From contig NZ_BDAG01000036.1 of NCBI RefSeq assembly GCF_002091715.1, positions 1-64,000 of the forward strand: 64,000 nt of DNA, written 5' to 3'. Source of the DNA: Pseudomonas migulae NBRC 103157 (lineage in GTDB: Bacteria > Pseudomonadota > Gammaproteobacteria > Pseudomonadales > Pseudomonadaceae). Positions 49,599 through 58,814 of the stretch are shown piece by piece (position 1 is the first letter of the stretch; every line of letters begins with the position of its first letter). The translations under genes were made by a program, and so were the position numbers. The notes under the pieces were generated by a model. The model had not been told where the DNA came from. It did no database searches and saw only the letters and a program-made list of their open reading frames with translations.

Positions 49599-51515
49599 TC
49601 AAACCCTGAACTTGCCCACCAGCATCTGCAAATGCGTCCCCAACCGCGCCAGCTCGACGCTGGAGGCCGCGGTTTCTTCGCTGGCTGCCGAGGTCTGCTC
49701 GGACACATCGCGCACGTTGAGCACGCTACGGTTGATCTCTTCAGCCACCGCACTCTGCTGCTCGGCCGCTGCGGCAATCTGCTGGTTCATCGACTGAATC
49801 GCCGACACGGTGCGGGTGATGCTTTCCAGCGAGCCACCCGCTCGACGGGTCAGTTCGACGCTGCTGTCGGTCAGGCTGCGGCTGTTGTCCATGATGGTCG
49901 CGACTTGCTGGGTGCCACTTTGCAGGCCGACGATCAGCTCTTCGATTTCTTCGGTGGACTTCTGGGTGCGCTGGGCCAGGCTGCGAACCTCGTCGGCGAC
50001 CACCGCAAAACCACGTCCGGCTTCACCGGCGCGGGCGGCTTCAATGGCCGCGTTGAGCGCCAGCAGGTTGGTTTGCTGGGCGACGGATTTGATCACGTCG
50101 AGCACGCTGCCGATCTTGTCGCTTTCGCGTTTCAAGTGACCCATGGCTTCGGTGGAATTACCGACTTCGAGGGCCAGGCGCTCGATCTGGGCGATGGCTT
50201 CGCCGACGACCTTGTCACCTTCGCGGGCCTGCTGGTCAGCGGCAAGGGCGGCTTCAGAGGCTTCTTCGGCGTTGCGCGCGACTTCCTGCACGGTGGCAGT
50301 CATTTCGTTCATCGCGGTTGCCACCTGATCGGTCTCGACCTTCTGGCTGTTGACCCCGGCGCTGGTCTGCTCGGTCACTGCGGACAGTTCTTCGGCGGCG
50401 CTGGCGATTTGCGTGACGCCGTCGCTGATGCCACCGATCAATTCGCGCAGGCCCAGGGTCATGCTCTGCATGGCGCGCTGGAGTTGACCGAGTTCGTCCT
50501 GACGCTCGGACACGAGGTTCTGGCTCAGGTCGCCGGCGGCGATGCGCTCGGCCACTTTCAGCGTCTGGCTCAGTGGAATGACGATCTGTCGGGTGATAGC
50601 CCATGCCGCGAAAAGACCGAAGATCAAGGCCAGGGCAGTGGCCAGCAACAGCATGTTCTTGGCGTGCGCGGCGTCGGTGTCGCGTACGACGGTTTGCGAG
50701 CCGGTGAGCTTTTTGCTGACGTCGAGCAGGATGTTGCCCTGGGAGGCCATGCGTGTGAGTGCGGCGGCGCTGGCGACTTGAGAGTCGCGGAACTGGCTGA
50801 CGGCGGCGCGATAGGCTTTGAACGATTCGCTGGCCTGTTGCAGATTGGCCGTGTGCTGTTGCGGCAGTTTCGATGGCAGGCTGTCGAGGCTGTTCAGGGC
50901 ATTGGTAATGGCATCCAGCGCCGGTTGTTCAGCGTCGGCCTTGCCGCTGTAGGTGTAGCCGCGAACTTGATAGCGGGCTTGCTGAAGTAATTTGCTGACT
51001 TCAACCACACTGTTGAAATCGGCGACGCTGTCGCCCTGCTGCATGGCTTTCTCGACTTCAGTCACGCGTGCTACGGCGTTATCGGCGTTGGCGCCGAGTT
51101 TGCTGCGCGCATCTTCGCGGCTGGCGCCGGCCTGGACCATGGCGGCAAAGGCTTGTTTGTACTCGCTGACCGCGGCCAACTGCTGGTCGACCATGGCCGC
51201 ATCGGCAGGTTGTTCGATCAGTGTACGCGCGGTCTTCAGCCCGGTGTCGAGTTGCCCGAGCAGGTCGTTGACGGCCCCCGGGCCTTGTTCGCCACGGCGC
51301 ATTTCGTAATCCAGGCGGGCCAGGCGCAAGTCTTTGGTCAGGTCATTGAGACTGGCAATGAACCCCAGTTTGTCGCCGCGACTGATGACGTCACTCAGGC
51401 CGGTCCAGCCGGTGAAGGTGATCAACAAGGTGAGTAGCAGTACCAGACCGAAGCCGACACCCAGTTTGCGATTGACGCTGACGTTTCCCAGTTTCTCGGC
51501 TAGCCATCGGTACAT
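49599..51515 (-). CDS. Methyl-accepting chemotaxis protein, HBM type (McpS-like)
   Basis: 638 residues from MYRWLAEKLGNVSVNRKLGVGF, with GGGAG just upstream. TM1 (about 20-40), then an all-helical periplasmic region of about 240 residues (LGFIASLNDLTKDLRLARLDYEMRRGE and VSKLLQQARYQVRGYTYSGK) with the bimodular repeat of the HBM sensor. TM2, HAMP and a signalling domain with EAARAGEAGRGFAVVADEVRSLAQR follow. HBM receptors such as McpS sense TCA-cycle acids, and that ligand class is only inferred. A FliA-like promoter precedes it. Confidence 0.93.
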   Translation of the reverse strand: MYRWLAEKLGNVSVNRKLGVGFGLVLLLTLLITFTGWTGLSDVISRGDKLGFIASLNDLTKDLRLARLDYEMRRGEQGPGAVNDLLGQLDTGLKTARTLIEQPADAAMVDQQLAAVSEYKQAFAAMVQAGASREDARSKLGANADNAVARVTEVEKAMQQGDSVADFNSVVEVSKLLQQARYQVRGYTYSGKADAEQPALDAITNALNSLDSLPSKLPQQHTANLQQASESFKAYRAAVSQFRDSQVASAAALTRMASQGNILLDVSKKLTGSQTVVRDTDAAHAKNMLLLATALALIFGLFAAWAITRQIVIPLSQTLKVAERIAAGDLSQNLVSERQDELGQLQRAMQSMTLGLRELIGGISDGVTQIASAAEELSAVTEQTSAGVNSQKVETDQVATAMNEMTATVQEVARNAEEASEAALAADQQAREGDKVVGEAIAQIERLALEVGNSTEAMGHLKRESDKIGSVLDVIKSVAQQTNLLALNAAIEAARAGEAGRGFAVVADEVRSLAQRTQKSTEEIEELIVGLQSGTQQVATIMDNSRSLTDSSVELTRRAGGSLESITRTVSAIQSMNQQIAAAAEQQSAVAEEINRSVLNVRDVSEQTSAASEETAASSVELARLGTHLQMLVGKFRV

Positions 51516-51556
51516 GCTGCAACTCCCTCGGACCACAAATTGGTTTTATGGGAGGT

Positions 51557-51583
51557 ATATCGGCAGGGGTGCGGGGTTCTGTA
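51557..51583 (-). promoter_or_regulatory. Candidate FliA (sigma-28) promoter of the HBM chemoreceptor
   Basis: Minus strand TACA, 15 bases, then GCCGATAT, against the consensus TAAA-N15-GCCGATAA. The -10 end is about 42 bases before the ATG. It fits co-expression with flagellar genes. Confidence 0.5.
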
Positions 51584-51647
51584 GGTGCAGGCCGATGTGC
51601 GGCCAGCAATATTCGAAGTGAAAGATGACTTATGGGAGCGGCGGTGT

Positions 51648-52355
51648 TTAGAACAGACGTGCGAGCAATGCAGTGACGGCAGTCTCGACGCGCAGGATGC
51701 GCTCGCCGAGCTGCACCGGTTGCAGGCCGGATTTGCCGAGTAAATCGATTTCGTAAGGAATCCAGCCGCCTTCCGGGCCGATGGCCAGGGTTACCGGTTC
51801 GTCCAGGCCGCGGGGGCAGGGCGGGTAATTTCCGGGGTGACCGACCAGGCCAAGGGTGCCTTCGGTGATGGCCGGCAGGCGATCTTCGACGAACGGTTTG
51901 AAGCGTTTTTCGATGACGATTTCAGGCAACACGCTGTCCCGGGCCTGCTCGAGGCCGAGGATCAGTTGCTCGCGAATCGCTTCAGGTTCGAGAAACGGTG
52001 TCTGCCAGAAGCTCTTCTCGACGCGGTAGCTGTTCACCAGCACGATCCGCGGCACACCCATGGCCGCCACGGTCTGAAACACCCGACGGAGCATTTTGGG
52101 CCGCGGAAGGGCCAATACCAGGGTCAGCGGCAGCTTGGCCGGAGGCGGTTGATCGAGCGTGACGCGCAGTTCGGCTTCATCGGCGTCCAGGCGCAGCACT
52201 TCGGCCGAACCCATCAGGCCGCCGATACGCCCGACGCGCAGGGTGTCACCCACTTCACAGCGGTGAACTTCCTGCATGTGGGTCAACCGGCGATCACGCA
52301 GGATCGCCCGGTCGGCCGCAATGAAATCGGCCTCGATGAGGAGCAACAGGTTCAC
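51648..52355 (-). CDS. rsmE: 16S rRNA (uracil1498-N3)-methyltransferase
   Basis: SPOUT-class methyltransferase acting on the assembled 30S subunit. 235 residues. N-terminal PUA-like part (LRDRRLTHMQEVHRCEVGDTLRVGRIGGLMG), then the SPOUT knot with LALPRPKMLRRVFQTVAAMGVPRIVLV and the SAM-binding LAIGPEGGWIPYEIDLLGKSGLQPVQLGERILRVETAVTALL. Overlaps tatC by four bases. Confidence 0.95.
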   Translation of the reverse strand: MNLLLLIEADFIAADRAILRDRRLTHMQEVHRCEVGDTLRVGRIGGLMGSAEVLRLDADEAELRVTLDQPPPAKLPLTLVLALPRPKMLRRVFQTVAAMGVPRIVLVNSYRVEKSFWQTPFLEPEAIREQLILGLEQARDSVLPEIVIEKRFKPFVEDRLPAITEGTLGLVGHPGNYPPCPRGLDEPVTLAIGPEGGWIPYEIDLLGKSGLQPVQLGERILRVETAVTALLARLF

Positions 52356-53146
52356 GGCTGGGTCGCTGGCGGCTGGTCGTTGTGATCGTCAACCGGCTGG
52401 TCGTCCGGGTGCTCGCCACGCTTGCTGATCAGGCCGCCGAACAGGATGCCGATTTCAAACAGCAGCCACATCGGTACGGCCAGCAGCGTCTGCGAAAAGA
52501 TGTCCGGTGGCGTCAGGATCATGCCGACCACGAAGCAGCCGATGATCACGTACGGGCGGATTTTTTTCAGGTATTTGACGTCGACCACGCCGATCCATAC
52601 CAGCAGCACCACCGCCACCGGGATTTCGAACGCCACGCCGAAGGCGAAGAACAGCGTCATGACGAAGTCGAGGTAGCTGCTGATGTCGGTCATCATCTCC
52701 ACGCCGGCCGGGGTGGCGGCGGCGAAGAATTTGAAGATCAGCGGGAACACCAGGTAGTAGGCGAACGCCATGCCGGCGTAGAACAGCATGATGCTCGATA
52801 CCAGCAAGGGTACGGCGATGCGTTTTTCATGTTTGTACAGGCCTGGCGCAATGAAACCCCAGATCTGATGCAGGATCACCGGGATCGCCAGGAACAGCGA
52901 CACCATCATGGTCAGCTTCAGCGGCGTGAGGAACGGCGACGACACGTCGGTGGCGATCATCGTCGCGCCCACCGGCAGGTATTGCCGCAGTGGCGTGGAG
53001 ACGAAGGTGTAGATCTGCTGGGTGAAGGCGAACAACCCGGCGAAGATAATGAAGATCGCCGCTACGCAGCGCAGCAGACGGGTACGCAACTCGGTGAGGT
53101 GCGAAACCAGCGGCATGTGCTGGTCGTTTTCTGGGAGATCGCTCAT
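52352..53146 (-). CDS. tatC: Twin-arginine translocase subunit TatC
   Basis: Receptor subunit for folded twin-arginine precursor proteins in the inner membrane. 264 residues with six membrane helices. Conserved MPLVSHLTELRTRLLR at the N terminus (the Glu is in the signal-binding region), then the WGFIAPGLYKHEKR loop and FAFGVAFEIPVAVVLL. Overlaps tatB by four bases. Confidence 0.97.
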   Translation of the reverse strand: MSDLPENDQHMPLVSHLTELRTRLLRCVAAIFIIFAGLFAFTQQIYTFVSTPLRQYLPVGATMIATDVSSPFLTPLKLTMMVSLFLAIPVILHQIWGFIAPGLYKHEKRIAVPLLVSSIMLFYAGMAFAYYLVFPLIFKFFAAATPAGVEMMTDISSYLDFVMTLFFAFGVAFEIPVAVVLLVWIGVVDVKYLKKIRPYVIIGCFVVGMILTPPDIFSQTLLAVPMWLLFEIGILFGGLISKRGEHPDDQPVDDHNDQPPATQP

Positions 53147-53586
53147 GGGGCTCGCGGCGGCAGTGTTGGGTCATGAGGGGCCGGCGCAACAGGCGCAGCC
53201 GCAGGAGTAACGGGTTCAACCGGTGTGGCTGCAACGACGGGCGCTGGTTCTACAGCCACTGCAACAGGTGCAGCGGTTGGAGCATGGATCGTCTGCTCCG
53301 CTACAGGCTCAACAGGTTGAACCGGTGTGGCTTCCTGCTGAGTCGGCGTGAAGATCTTCCGCGCCTCCTGTTCCAGCGACAGAATGTGCTCGTTGTGCAG
53401 TTGCCGACGGATCTCGTCGGCACCGATTTCACGTTCAACTTCCTGTTTGATCGCGTTGAAGCTGCGCTTCAGGCGCCCGACCCACAGGCCCGCCGTGCGC
53501 GCAGCACCCGGCAGACGTTCGGGGCCCAGCACGAGCAGGGCCACGAGGCCGACGAGCAGCAGTTCAGAGAAGCTGATACCAAACAT
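53143..53586 (-). CDS. tatB: Twin-arginine translocase subunit TatB
   Basis: 147 residues. N-terminal helix with the TatB-type MFGISFSELLLVGLVALLVLGPERLPGAARTAG, an amphipathic helix, a charged helical part to about 80, and a Pro/Val/Ala-rich low-complexity tail from about 90 (EATPVQPVEPVAEQ...). It lies between tatA and tatC as usual. Confidence 0.95.
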   Translation of the reverse strand: MFGISFSELLLVGLVALLVLGPERLPGAARTAGLWVGRLKRSFNAIKQEVEREIGADEIRRQLHNEHILSLEQEARKIFTPTQQEATPVQPVEPVAEQTIHAPTAAPVAVAVEPAPVVAATPVEPVTPAAAPVAPAPHDPTLPPRAP

Positions 53587-53596
53587 TAGTCAGTGC

Positions 53597-53875
53597 TCAC
53601 ACGTCTTTGCGGATCGGCTCTTCGACTTTTTGCGCCTGCACGTCGATGGTGTGCGGCTGGTTCACGGACTGTGTGGTCTGTGGCTGAACCGGTGGCACCG
53701 GTTGGGCCGGGGTCACTGTCGGGTCAACCGGTTTGTCTTCATCGCTCATGGCTTTCTTGAAGCCCTTGATCGACTCGCCCACGTCAGTGCCGAGGTTTTT
53801 CAGTTTCTTGGTGCCGAAGACCAAAACGACAACAACCAGGATGACGATCCAGTGTTTCCAGTCAAAAATGCCCAT
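53597..53875 (-). CDS. tatA: Twin-arginine translocase subunit TatA
   Basis: 92 residues from MGIFDWKHWIVILVVVVLVFGTKKLKNLGTDVGESIKGFKKAM, the typical membrane helix, FGTKKL hinge and amphipathic helix. GAGGAG precedes the ATG. An in-frame extension upstream overlaps hisE and is rejected. The C terminus is a Pro/Gln-rich tail. Confidence 0.96.
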   Translation of the reverse strand: MGIFDWKHWIVILVVVVLVFGTKKLKNLGTDVGESIKGFKKAMSDEDKPVDPTVTPAQPVPPVQPQTTQSVNQPHTIDVQAQKVEEPIRKDV

Positions 53876-53900
53876 GTTGCTGCTCCTCTCTAATAATTGT

Positions 53901-54233
53901 TCAGGCGGACGGGCGCGAGGCTTTCTCGGCGTGTCCGGACAGACCGAAACGACGGTCCAGTTCATCGAGTACAGCCTGTGGATGCTGCCCCAGTTGGGCG
54001 AGCATGACCATGCTGTGGAACCATAGGTCGGCGGTCTCGTAGATCACATCGCTGCAGTCACCGCTGATGGCGGCATCCTTGGCGGCAATGATGGTTTCGA
54101 CCGACTCTTCGCCGACTTTTTCCAGAATCTTGTTCAAGCCCTTGTGGTACAGGCTGGCGACATACGAGCTGTCGGCGGCGGCGCCTTTGCGCTCTTCCAG
54201 CACCTGGGCCAGACGGGTCAGGGTGTCACTCAT
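53901..54233 (-). CDS. hisE: Phosphoribosyl-ATP pyrophosphatase
   Basis: Second step of histidine biosynthesis. 110 residues, MazG-like all-alpha fold with SYVASLYHKGLNKILEKVGEESVETIIAAKD, the ExxE metal-binding helix, and YETADLWFHSMVMLAQLG. Separate from hisI, with which it overlaps by eight bases. Confidence 0.96.
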   Translation of the reverse strand: MSDTLTRLAQVLEERKGAAADSSYVASLYHKGLNKILEKVGEESVETIIAAKDAAISGDCSDVIYETADLWFHSMVMLAQLGQHPQAVLDELDRRFGLSGHAEKASRPSA

Positions 54234-54627
54234 GGGTATGTCCTGCGGAGTAGATGGCGTGCGGATCTTTCAGGACCGGGTCGACGGTTTTCCAGTCGCC
54301 GTTCTCGAAGACGCGGTAGAAGCAGCTCTGGCGACCGGTATGGCAGGCAATGTCGCCGATCTGTTCGACCATCAGGATGATCACGTCGGCGTCACAGTCC
54401 AGGCGCATCTCATGCAGGGTCTGCACGTGGCCGGACTCTTCACCCTTGCGCCACAGCTTGCCACGGGAACGTGACCAGTAAATGGCACGGTTTTCGGCGG
54501 CGGTCAGTTCCAGCGCTTGACGGTTCATCCAGGCCATCATCAGGACGCGCCCGGTCTTGTGATCCTGGGCAATTGCCGGCACCAGGCCATCGGCGTCCCA
54601 CTTGATTTCGTCCAGCCAGTTTTTCAT
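54226..54627 (-). CDS. hisI: Phosphoribosyl-AMP cyclohydrolase
   Basis: Third step of histidine biosynthesis. 133 residues from MKNWLDEIKWDADGLVPAIAQD. Metal-binding residues lie in EMRLDCDADVIILMVEQIGDIACHTGRQSCFYR. The longer in-frame start is rejected because family members begin here. The 80-base gap before it (54628-54707) has no clear signal. Confidence 0.95.
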   Translation of the reverse strand: MKNWLDEIKWDADGLVPAIAQDHKTGRVLMMAWMNRQALELTAAENRAIYWSRSRGKLWRKGEESGHVQTLHEMRLDCDADVIILMVEQIGDIACHTGRQSCFYRVFENGDWKTVDPVLKDPHAIYSAGHTHE

Positions 54628-54707
54628 CTTCGACTCCGACAGCGGACCCCGCACTTCATTAGCAGAGCCCAACGTTCAAACAGTGTGCCAGTGGATCACA
54701 CAACTGG

Positions 54708-56312
54708 CTATCGGCGAACGACCAGATACAAACCGACGGCCATCATGATTCCGGCCGGCCAGTAAGCCAGTTCGTTCAACGGCCCGCCAATGGCGAGTAT
54801 CGCGCCGCCGGCCAGATGAGCCGTGCCGAGCAGCCGCAGGAACCAGTCGTCCCGGCGACGATGCCACGGTGGTGGCGGGTCGTAGGCGTGGGGCTGGGAC
54901 ATGCGTTCGAGCAGATCGCGGGCCATATTGGCCAGGTGCGGCAGTTGTTCGAACTGGCTCTGCACGTTGCCGAGCAAGGCTTTAGGGCTGACGCGCTCAC
55001 GCATCCAGCGTTCGAGGAACGGCTGGGCGGTGTTCCACAAATCAAGGTCCGGGTACAACTGACGGCCCAGGCCTTCGATGTTCAGCAGGGTTTTCTGCAG
55101 CAGCACCAGTTGCGGCTGCACTTCCATGTTGAAGCGTCGAGCAGTCTGGAACAGGCGCATCAGCACCTGGCCGAAGGAAATATCTTTTAACGGTTTTTCG
55201 AAAATCGGCTCGCACACCGTACGGATCGCTGCTTCGAATTCGTTGAGTTTGGTTTCCGCCGGCACCCAGCCCGAGTCGATGTGCAATTGCGCGACACGCC
55301 GGTAGTCACGCTTGAAGAACGCGAACAGGTTGCGCGCCAGGTAATCCTGGTCTTCAGGGGTCAGGCTGCCGACGATGCCGCAGTCGATCGCAATGTATTG
55401 CGGGCTCCACGGATTCACGGTGCTGACGAAGATGTTGCCGGGGTGCATGTCGGCATGGAAGAAACTGTCGCGGAACACCTGGGTGAAGAAGATCTCCACA
55501 CCGCGCTCGGCGAGCATTTTCATGTCGGTGCGCTGGTCGGCGAGGGTCGCCAGATCGGTCACCTGAATCCCGTAGATGCGCTCCATCACCAGCACTTTCG
55601 GCCGGCACCAGTCCCAATAGACTTGCGGCACGTACAGCAGCGGCGAACCGTCGAAGTTGCGCTTCAACTGGCTGGCGTTGGCGGCCTCGCGCAGCAGATC
55701 GAGCTCGTCGTAGATGGTTTTTTCGTAGTCGCTGACCACGTCCACCGGGTGCAGCAAGCGTGCGTCCGCGGAGAGTTTTTCCGCGGCGCGAGCGAGGATG
55801 AACAGCCACGCCAGATCCTGCGCGATGATGGGTTTCAGGCCGGGGCGGATGACTTTGACGACGACTTCTTCACCGGTTTTCAGCTGCGCGGCATGCACCT
55901 GCGCCACCGAAGCAGAAGCCAGTGGTTCGACGTCGAAGCGGCTGAACACTTCACTGATTTTCTTGCCGAGCTGTTCTTCGATCAGCCTGACCGACACTTG
56001 CGAATCGAACGGCGGTACGCGGTCCTGCAACTTCATCAGTTCGTCGGCGATGTCTTCCGGCAGCAGGTCGCGACGAGTGGACAGGATCTGCCCGAACTTG
56101 ATGAAAATCGGGCCCAGGTCCTGCAGCGCCAGGCGCAATCGGGCGCCGCGGCTCAGGTCCAGCGTCTTGCGTGGGAACCAGCGCCACGGCAAGGCGTAGC
56201 GCAGCGCCAGCAGAAACCACGGCAGCGGGAGGGCGAACAGCAAGTCATCGAGGCGGTAGCGAATCACAACGCGCTGGATGCGCAACAAACGGCGGACGGC
56301 AAGCAGCTTCAT
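54708..56312 (-). CDS. ubiB: Ubiquinone biosynthesis accessory kinase-like protein UbiB
   Basis: 534 residues, atypical protein-kinase-like (ABC1/ADCK family) ATPase supporting coenzyme Q assembly. KxGQ motif IFIKFGQILSTRRDLLP, Ala-rich loop PLASASVAQVHAAQLKTGEEVVVKVIRPG, catalytic loop FFHADMHPGNIFV and the DCG metal site (IAIDCGIVGSL). Two membrane helices at the extreme C terminus, GTAHLAGGAILAIGGPLNELAYWPAGIMMAVGLYLVV. Overlaps ubiJ by four bases. Confidence 0.96.
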   Translation of the reverse strand: MKLLAVRRLLRIQRVVIRYRLDDLLFALPLPWFLLALRYALPWRWFPRKTLDLSRGARLRLALQDLGPIFIKFGQILSTRRDLLPEDIADELMKLQDRVPPFDSQVSVRLIEEQLGKKISEVFSRFDVEPLASASVAQVHAAQLKTGEEVVVKVIRPGLKPIIAQDLAWLFILARAAEKLSADARLLHPVDVVSDYEKTIYDELDLLREAANASQLKRNFDGSPLLYVPQVYWDWCRPKVLVMERIYGIQVTDLATLADQRTDMKMLAERGVEIFFTQVFRDSFFHADMHPGNIFVSTVNPWSPQYIAIDCGIVGSLTPEDQDYLARNLFAFFKRDYRRVAQLHIDSGWVPAETKLNEFEAAIRTVCEPIFEKPLKDISFGQVLMRLFQTARRFNMEVQPQLVLLQKTLLNIEGLGRQLYPDLDLWNTAQPFLERWMRERVSPKALLGNVQSQFEQLPHLANMARDLLERMSQPHAYDPPPPWHRRRDDWFLRLLGTAHLAGGAILAIGGPLNELAYWPAGIMMAVGLYLVVRR

Positions 56313-56932
56313 GCGTTATCGCTTGGGTCGAGGGATCGGGAAAGGCGCTCGAAACGCGCCTCGAGACGTTCCAGATCGAGTTTGATCTGGTCCAGTTCAC
56401 TGAAACGGGCTTCGGCTTCGCGCTGACCGACGAGGGTGCGCGACTCTTCGGCCAGGTATTCGCCCAGGTTCTGATTGAGGCTGGCGAACCCTTGCCGATA
56501 CCAGCGTGCGCGGCTGCGCAGGTGACCGCCGACCAGTTGCGTGGCGACCGGGCCGAGCCAGCGCGAGAGTTCGTACTCCCAGTCCAGTTCGAGGTCCTGA
56601 AGGATCGCCGCCAGCTCCAGCAGCACGCCGCTGTCGCCGTCGAGTTCAACTTGAGGTTCATGCAGGACCGAGGTCTTGTCCTTGCTCATCGCCAGTTTCA
56701 GCAGGCTTGAGGCCGGTGCACGCAAGGTGCAGTCGGCACCGGTTTCCCAGTGGGATGCGAGCATCAGGCCTTCGTCGCTGGGCAGGATGAACAATTGCAA
56801 CGCCGGGCTGCGGCAGTCGACGGCAATCACTCTGCCGCTCAAATGCCCCAGCCGCGGCAGCGCCGTGCTGTCGAGGCGCAGCACCCGGTTCAGGCCGAGT
56901 TCAACGCTGGCGAGCAGTCCGGCCAGCAACAT
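56309..56932 (-). CDS. ubiJ: Ubiquinone biosynthesis accessory factor UbiJ
   Basis: 207 residues. The N-terminal SCP2-type lipid-binding domain (LLAGLLASVELGLNRVLRLDSTALPRLGHLSGRVIAVDCRSP) would hold ubiquinone intermediates in the soluble Ubi complex. A coiled coil closes the protein. It lies between ubiE and ubiB with one- to four-base overlaps, the classical order. Confidence 0.93.
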   Translation of the reverse strand: MLLAGLLASVELGLNRVLRLDSTALPRLGHLSGRVIAVDCRSPALQLFILPSDEGLMLASHWETGADCTLRAPASSLLKLAMSKDKTSVLHEPQVELDGDSGVLLELAAILQDLELDWEYELSRWLGPVATQLVGGHLRSRARWYRQGFASLNQNLGEYLAEESRTLVGQREAEARFSELDQIKLDLERLEARFERLSRSLDPSDNA

Positions 56933-57702
56933 CAGGGTTTGATGCCGCGGTGCAGGGCGACGATGCCTGCGGTCATGTTGTGGTAGGTCACGCGGTCGAA
57001 GCCGGCCTCGACCATCATCGACTTCAGGGTTTCCTGATTCGGGTGCATGCGGATCGATTCGGCGAGGTAGCGATAGCTTTCCGAGTCGTTGGTGATCAGC
57101 TTGCCCATCAGTGGCATGAAGGCGAACGAGTAGGCGTCGTAGGCCTTGGACATCAGCGCGTTGGTCGGTTTGGAGAATTCCAGCACCAGCAAACGGCCGC
57201 CCGGCTTGAGTACGCGCAGCATCGAACGCAGGGCGTCTTCTTTATGCGTCACGTTGCGCAGACCGAACGCGATGGTCACGCAGTCGAAGTGGTTGTCCGG
57301 GAACGGCAGCTTTTCAGCATCGGCCTGGACGAATTCAACGTTGCCGGCCACGCCGAGATCCAGCAGGCGGTCACGGCCGACCTTAAGCATGGATTCGTTG
57401 ATGTCGGCCAACACTACCTGGCCAGTTGGCCCCACGAGGTGCGAGAATTTTTTGGTCAGGTCGCCGGTGCCGCCAGCAATGTCCAGCACGCGGTTGCCGG
57501 TGCGCACGCCCGACAGCTCGATCGCGAAACGCTTCCACAGACGGTGCATGCCGCCCGACAGGAGGTCGTTCATCAAGTCGTACTTGGCGGCTACCGAGTG
57601 GAAAACCTCAGCGACTTTTTCCGCTTTTTGGCTTTCCGGAACGTTTTTGAAACCGAAGTGAGTGGTGGGTTCGGCATCGCTGCCTTTGCGCTGATCAGTC
57701 AT
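56932..57702 (-). CDS. ubiE: Ubiquinone/menaquinone C-methyltransferase UbiE
   Basis: C-methylation of demethoxyubiquinol. 256 residues from MTDQRKGSDAEPTTHFGFKNVP. SAM motif NRVLDIAGGTGDLTKKFS, FDCVTIAFGLRNVTHKEDALRSMLRVLKPGGRLLVLEFS, and a typical UbiE N terminus FHSVAAKYDLMNDLLSGGMHRLWKR. A longer upstream start is rejected. First gene of the ubiE-ubiJ-ubiB run. Confidence 0.97.
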   Translation of the reverse strand: MTDQRKGSDAEPTTHFGFKNVPESQKAEKVAEVFHSVAAKYDLMNDLLSGGMHRLWKRFAIELSGVRTGNRVLDIAGGTGDLTKKFSHLVGPTGQVVLADINESMLKVGRDRLLDLGVAGNVEFVQADAEKLPFPDNHFDCVTIAFGLRNVTHKEDALRSMLRVLKPGGRLLVLEFSKPTNALMSKAYDAYSFAFMPLMGKLITNDSESYRYLAESIRMHPNQETLKSMMVEAGFDRVTYHNMTAGIVALHRGIKP

Positions 57703-57857
57703 ATCGCTGTCACCAGAAGAGAATGCGGGACATTCTAATCCCGGTGGCTTGCTTTGTCTTGGCAAGGCTGAAGGTAAGATAGGTAACCGCCAGGACGTTT
57801 TGCCGCAGCAGCGGTCAAGATGCTTCAGGAAAGTATCCATAAAGCAGGAGTCATTCG

Positions 57858-58133
57858 ATGGCCCGTATTAGTGTTGAACGTGCCCACGGCCTGGGCAAGG
57901 AAGCGGCCCGAGAGAAGGCCGACCAATTGGCGCAGAAGCTGTCCGATCAATATGGCCTGGAGCCGCAGTGGTCTGGCGACACCTTGAACCTCAAGCGCTC
58001 GGGTGTGAAAGGTGCGGTGCATGTCAGCGAAGATTCGATCCGCGTCGATGTGGAGTTGGGCCTGATGATGTCGGCCATGAGCGGCATGATCAAATCGGAA
58101 ATCGAAAAGGCGCTCGATAAAGCCCTCGCGTAA
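57858..58133 (+). CDS. Polyhydroxyalkanoic acid system family protein (granule region)
   Basis: 91 residues, matching the small PHA_gran_rgn family: MARISVERAHGLGKEAAREKADQLAQKLSDQYGLEPQWSGDTLNLKRSGVKGAVHVSEDSIRVDVELGLMMSAM. It looks like a polyketide-cyclase/SRPBCC-type small fold. Found beside pha genes in pseudomonads; its activity is unknown. It is divergent from ubiE. Confidence 0.88.
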   Translation: MARISVERAHGLGKEAAREKADQLAQKLSDQYGLEPQWSGDTLNLKRSGVKGAVHVSEDSIRVDVELGLMMSAMSGMIKSEIEKALDKALA

Positions 58134-58160
58134 ATCCGATTGTTCCCTTGGAATACGATC

Positions 58161-58252
58161 ATGTGGGAGCGGGCTTGCTCGCGAATGCAGCCTGTCAGTT
58201 GACTGAGATGTCGACTGGCATGACGCTTTCGCGAGCAAGCCCGCTCCCACAT
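58161..58252. repeat. REP inverted pair (GCGGGCTTGCTCGC class)
   Basis: GGGAGCGGGCTTGCTCGC faces GCGAGCAAGCCCGCTCCCA in the 248-base gap before phaI. The remaining bases should hold the phaI promoter, but I cannot place it with confidence. Confidence 0.9.
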
Positions 58253-58381
58253 TTGTTTGTGGTGAATCCAAAGGTTTATGTCAGTTGTTAGGGTGCCGTT
58301 TCTAATTTTTCTCCCTACTTTGTGCATGAGCCCGACACTTTCGCGGGCAGTTCCTCAAACCTTCTGCGCGTGAGGTGCACC

Positions 58382-58804
58382 ATGGCCAAAGTTATTTTGA
58401 AGAAAAAAATCGACGCTTCGACAACCGCTCTGAGCGACGTCAAATCCTATGCCCGCAAGATCTGGCTGGCAGGCCTGGGGGCCTACACCAAGGTCGGCCA
58501 AGAGGGCAGCGAGTACTTTCAAGAGTTGGTGAAGGCGGGTCAAACCGTTGAAAAAAAAGGCAAAAAAGTAGTTGCCGAGAAACTTGAAGCCGCTAACGCC
58601 GAGATCGATGAAGCCAAGAGTGAAGTGAGCACATTCAAAGGCAAGGTCGAACTTCAACTCGACAAGGTCGAGAAGGCTTTTGACTCGCGTGTTGCAAGTG
58701 CCTTGAATCGTATCGGCATTCCGTCTAAACATGACGTTGAGACACTCTCTGCTAAGCTCGATGAGCTGACGGCATTGCTCGAACGCGTCGCGCGTAAATC
58801 TTAA
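58382..58804 (+). CDS. phaI: Phasin PhaI
   Basis: 140 residues from MAKVILKKKIDASTTALSD; the in-frame start 60 bases upstream is rejected. Phasin core SYARKIWLAGLGAYTKVGQEGSEYFQELVKAGQTVEKKGKK coats PHA granules. A C-terminal coiled segment (LDKVEKAFDSRVASALNRIGIPSKHDVETLSAKLDELTALLERV) suits oligomerisation with PhaF. phaF follows after ten bases. Confidence 0.94.
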   Translation: MAKVILKKKIDASTTALSDVKSYARKIWLAGLGAYTKVGQEGSEYFQELVKAGQTVEKKGKKVVAEKLEAANAEIDEAKSEVSTFKGKVELQLDKVEKAFDSRVASALNRIGIPSKHDVETLSAKLDELTALLERVARKS

Positions 58805-58814
58805 GGAGAACGGG